Below are positions 7,065-7,715 of a stretch of 7,715 nt of DNA, in pieces. This stretch comes from an uncultured Sphingomonas sp. GTDB taxonomy: Bacteria; Pseudomonadota; Alphaproteobacteria; Sphingomonadales; Sphingomonadaceae. Made by a program: the position numbers and the translations under genes. Location: NCBI GenBank assembly GCA_934555855.1, contig CAKTFL010000093.1:1-7715 (forward strand), written 5' to 3'. The first letter of the stretch is position 1. Each line of letters starts with the position of its first letter. Under the pieces are notes generated by a model. It saw only the letters and a program-made list of their open reading frames with translations, did no database searches and was not told the origin of the DNA.

Positions 7065-7082
7065 ATGACAGCCATGTGACGA
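7065..7082 (-). promoter_or_regulatory. Candidate Pho box (PhoB site) upstream of the receptor
   Basis: On the minus strand TCGTCAC and CTGTCAT are spaced 11 bp start to start, as in the PhoB consensus of two CTGTCAT-like heptamers. The second half is a perfect match, the first 4 of 7 (GTCA core). It lies about 80 nt before the receptor's ATG, facing that gene. A TAGGGC at the expected -10 distance (10 nt further) is a poor -10. Phosphate control would suit the downstream phospholipase C. Confidence 0.4.
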
Positions 7083-7179
7083 AATGTGGCTGGGTGAAAT
7101 TGAGTGCGGGGGCATGGCGGGCGGCGCCAGAAGAAACGCGGCGGGCTGGAACGAGAGGAATTCCCGGCCGGTTGTACCC

Positions 7180-7715
7180 ATGGTGCATAGCTTCGAAATT
7201 CTTCTCGTGCTGGTCTCGGCGTCCGTCGCGTTGGCCTATCTCGCCCAGCGGCTGCGGGTGCCGCTGGCGGTGTCGCTGATCTTCGGCGGCATCGCGCTGG
7301 CTTTCGTTCCCGGCATCGGCACGGTGGAGCTGGAGCCCGACCTGGCGCTGGCGCTGTTCCTGCCCCCGCTTCTCCAGGCGAGCGCGTATCGGACCGACTG
7401 GCCCGCGTTCCGATCCAGTCTCCGCCCCATCCTGTTGCTGGCGATCGGGGCGGTGTTCTTCACCGCGGGCGCGGTGGCGGTGGTCACGAAGCTGCTGGTA
7501 CCGGGCCTGCCATGGTGGGCGGCAATCGCGCTGGGGGCGATTGTGGCGCCGCCCGACGCCGTTGCCGCCGCGGCGGTGCTGAAGCAGGTGAAGCTGCCCA
7601 AGCGGCTGGTCACCGTGCTGGAGGGCGAGAGCCTGATCAACGACGCGTCGTCGCTGGTGCTGTACCGGCTGGCGGTGGCCGCGACGGTGGCGGGCGGCGT
7701 CAGCCTGGGCGCGGG
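7180..7715 (+). CDS. CPA1-type Na+/H+ antiporter, N-terminal part (cut by window edge)
   Basis: Exchanges cytoplasmic Na+ or K+ for protons across the inner membrane, for pH and salt homeostasis. The frame is open for 178 codons and runs off the right edge; family members are usually 400-550 residues, so under half is seen. Hydrophobic segments at about 4-22, 27-46, 53-70, 83-107, 112-135 and 160-178 alternate with short polar links. Family marks: FLPPLLQASAYRTDW (60-74), APPD at 123-126 with the transport aspartate D126, and the LEGESLINDASSLVLYR block (147-163) carrying the N154-D155 pair typical of electroneutral CPA1 members. The start is uncertain: ATG 7180 gives a natural N-terminus, GTG 7183 is the next codon, and an in-frame ATG at 7114 would add a charged 22-residue leader. 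None has a good ribosome binding site at normal distance; GAGAGGAA lies about 20 nt before ATG 7180. It is divergent from the receptor and probably not part of its pathway. Confidence 0.88.
   Translation, partial: MVHSFEILLVLVSASVALAYLAQRLRVPLAVSLIFGGIALAFVPGIGTVELEPDLALALFLPPLLQASAYRTDWPAFRSSLRPILLLAIGAVFFTAGAVAVVTKLLVPGLPWWAAIALGAIVAPPDAVAAAAVLKQVKLPKRLVTVLEGESLINDASSLVLYRLAVAATVAGGVSLGA

Larger units (their letters stand above)
6987..7179. other. Divergent intergenic region between receptor and antiporter genes
   Basis: This 193-nt stretch separates two start codons pointing away from each other, so it should hold both promoters. It contains the receptor's ribosome binding site and the candidate Pho box. 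I see no convincing -35/-10 pair for the antiporter. A CCGGCCGG palindrome near 7163-7170 is unremarkable at this base composition. Confidence 0.7.

Noticed and set aside
7076..7095. CRP-like site starting with TGTGA
   Set aside because: No matching TCACA half at the right spacing; the same bases are better explained by the Pho-box-like repeat.
6987..7181. N-terminal extension of the receptor to an ATG at 7181
   Set aside because: The 65 added residues are Arg/His/Pro-rich, would place the Sec signal internally, and overlap the divergent antiporter start. ATG 6986 has a good ribosome binding site and a clean signal peptide.

Overview
The window comes from a GC-rich alphaproteobacterium, most likely a sphingomonad (Sphingomonas or a relative). 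This is inferred from the strong G/C preference at third codon positions, a TonB-dependent receptor of sphingomonad style, and its pairing with a Tat-exported phosphocholine-type phospholipase C. No taxonomic marker gene is present. Because of the base composition, long open frames occur opposite every real gene. I read these as shadows.

Layout, left to right. (1) Positions 1-2249, minus strand: a glycoside hydrolase family 2 beta-galactosidase-like enzyme with a Tat-type signal; its C-terminus is cut by the window edge. (2) 2250-2401: a 152-nt gap with a candidate promoter and a GntR/FadR-type operator for the hydrolase. (3) 2402-4498, minus: a complete phosphocholine-specific phospholipase C with a Tat signal. 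(4) 4499-4580: an 82-nt spacer containing two hairpins. (5) 4581-6986, minus: a complete 801-residue TonB-dependent outer-membrane receptor. (6) 6987-7179: a divergent promoter region with a Pho-box-like repeat facing the receptor. (7) 7180-7715, plus: the N-terminal part of a CPA1-type cation/proton antiporter, cut by the right edge.

How the genes may work together: the receptor and phospholipase C look like one transcription unit read leftwards, receptor first. The lipase would release phosphorylated head groups (phosphocholine) from phospholipids or sphingomyelin outside the inner membrane, and the receptor would import a related substrate or product. A candidate PhoB site upstream of the receptor fits a phosphate-scavenging role, but this is inference. 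The hydrolase follows in the same direction with its own candidate promoter and operator, so it may be regulated separately by sugar and may begin another operon extending left of the window. The antiporter is divergent and probably unrelated.

I found no clearly undescribed system. The most interesting leads are the candidate Pho box, the paired hairpins between receptor and lipase genes, an 11-bp perfect inverted repeat inside the receptor's signal-peptide codons, a hexanucleotide repeat encoding a Gln-X tract at the receptor's mature N-terminus, and the promoter/operator of the hydrolase. There are no tRNA or rRNA genes, insertion sequences or CRISPR arrays, and no gene-free stretch longer than 193 bases.
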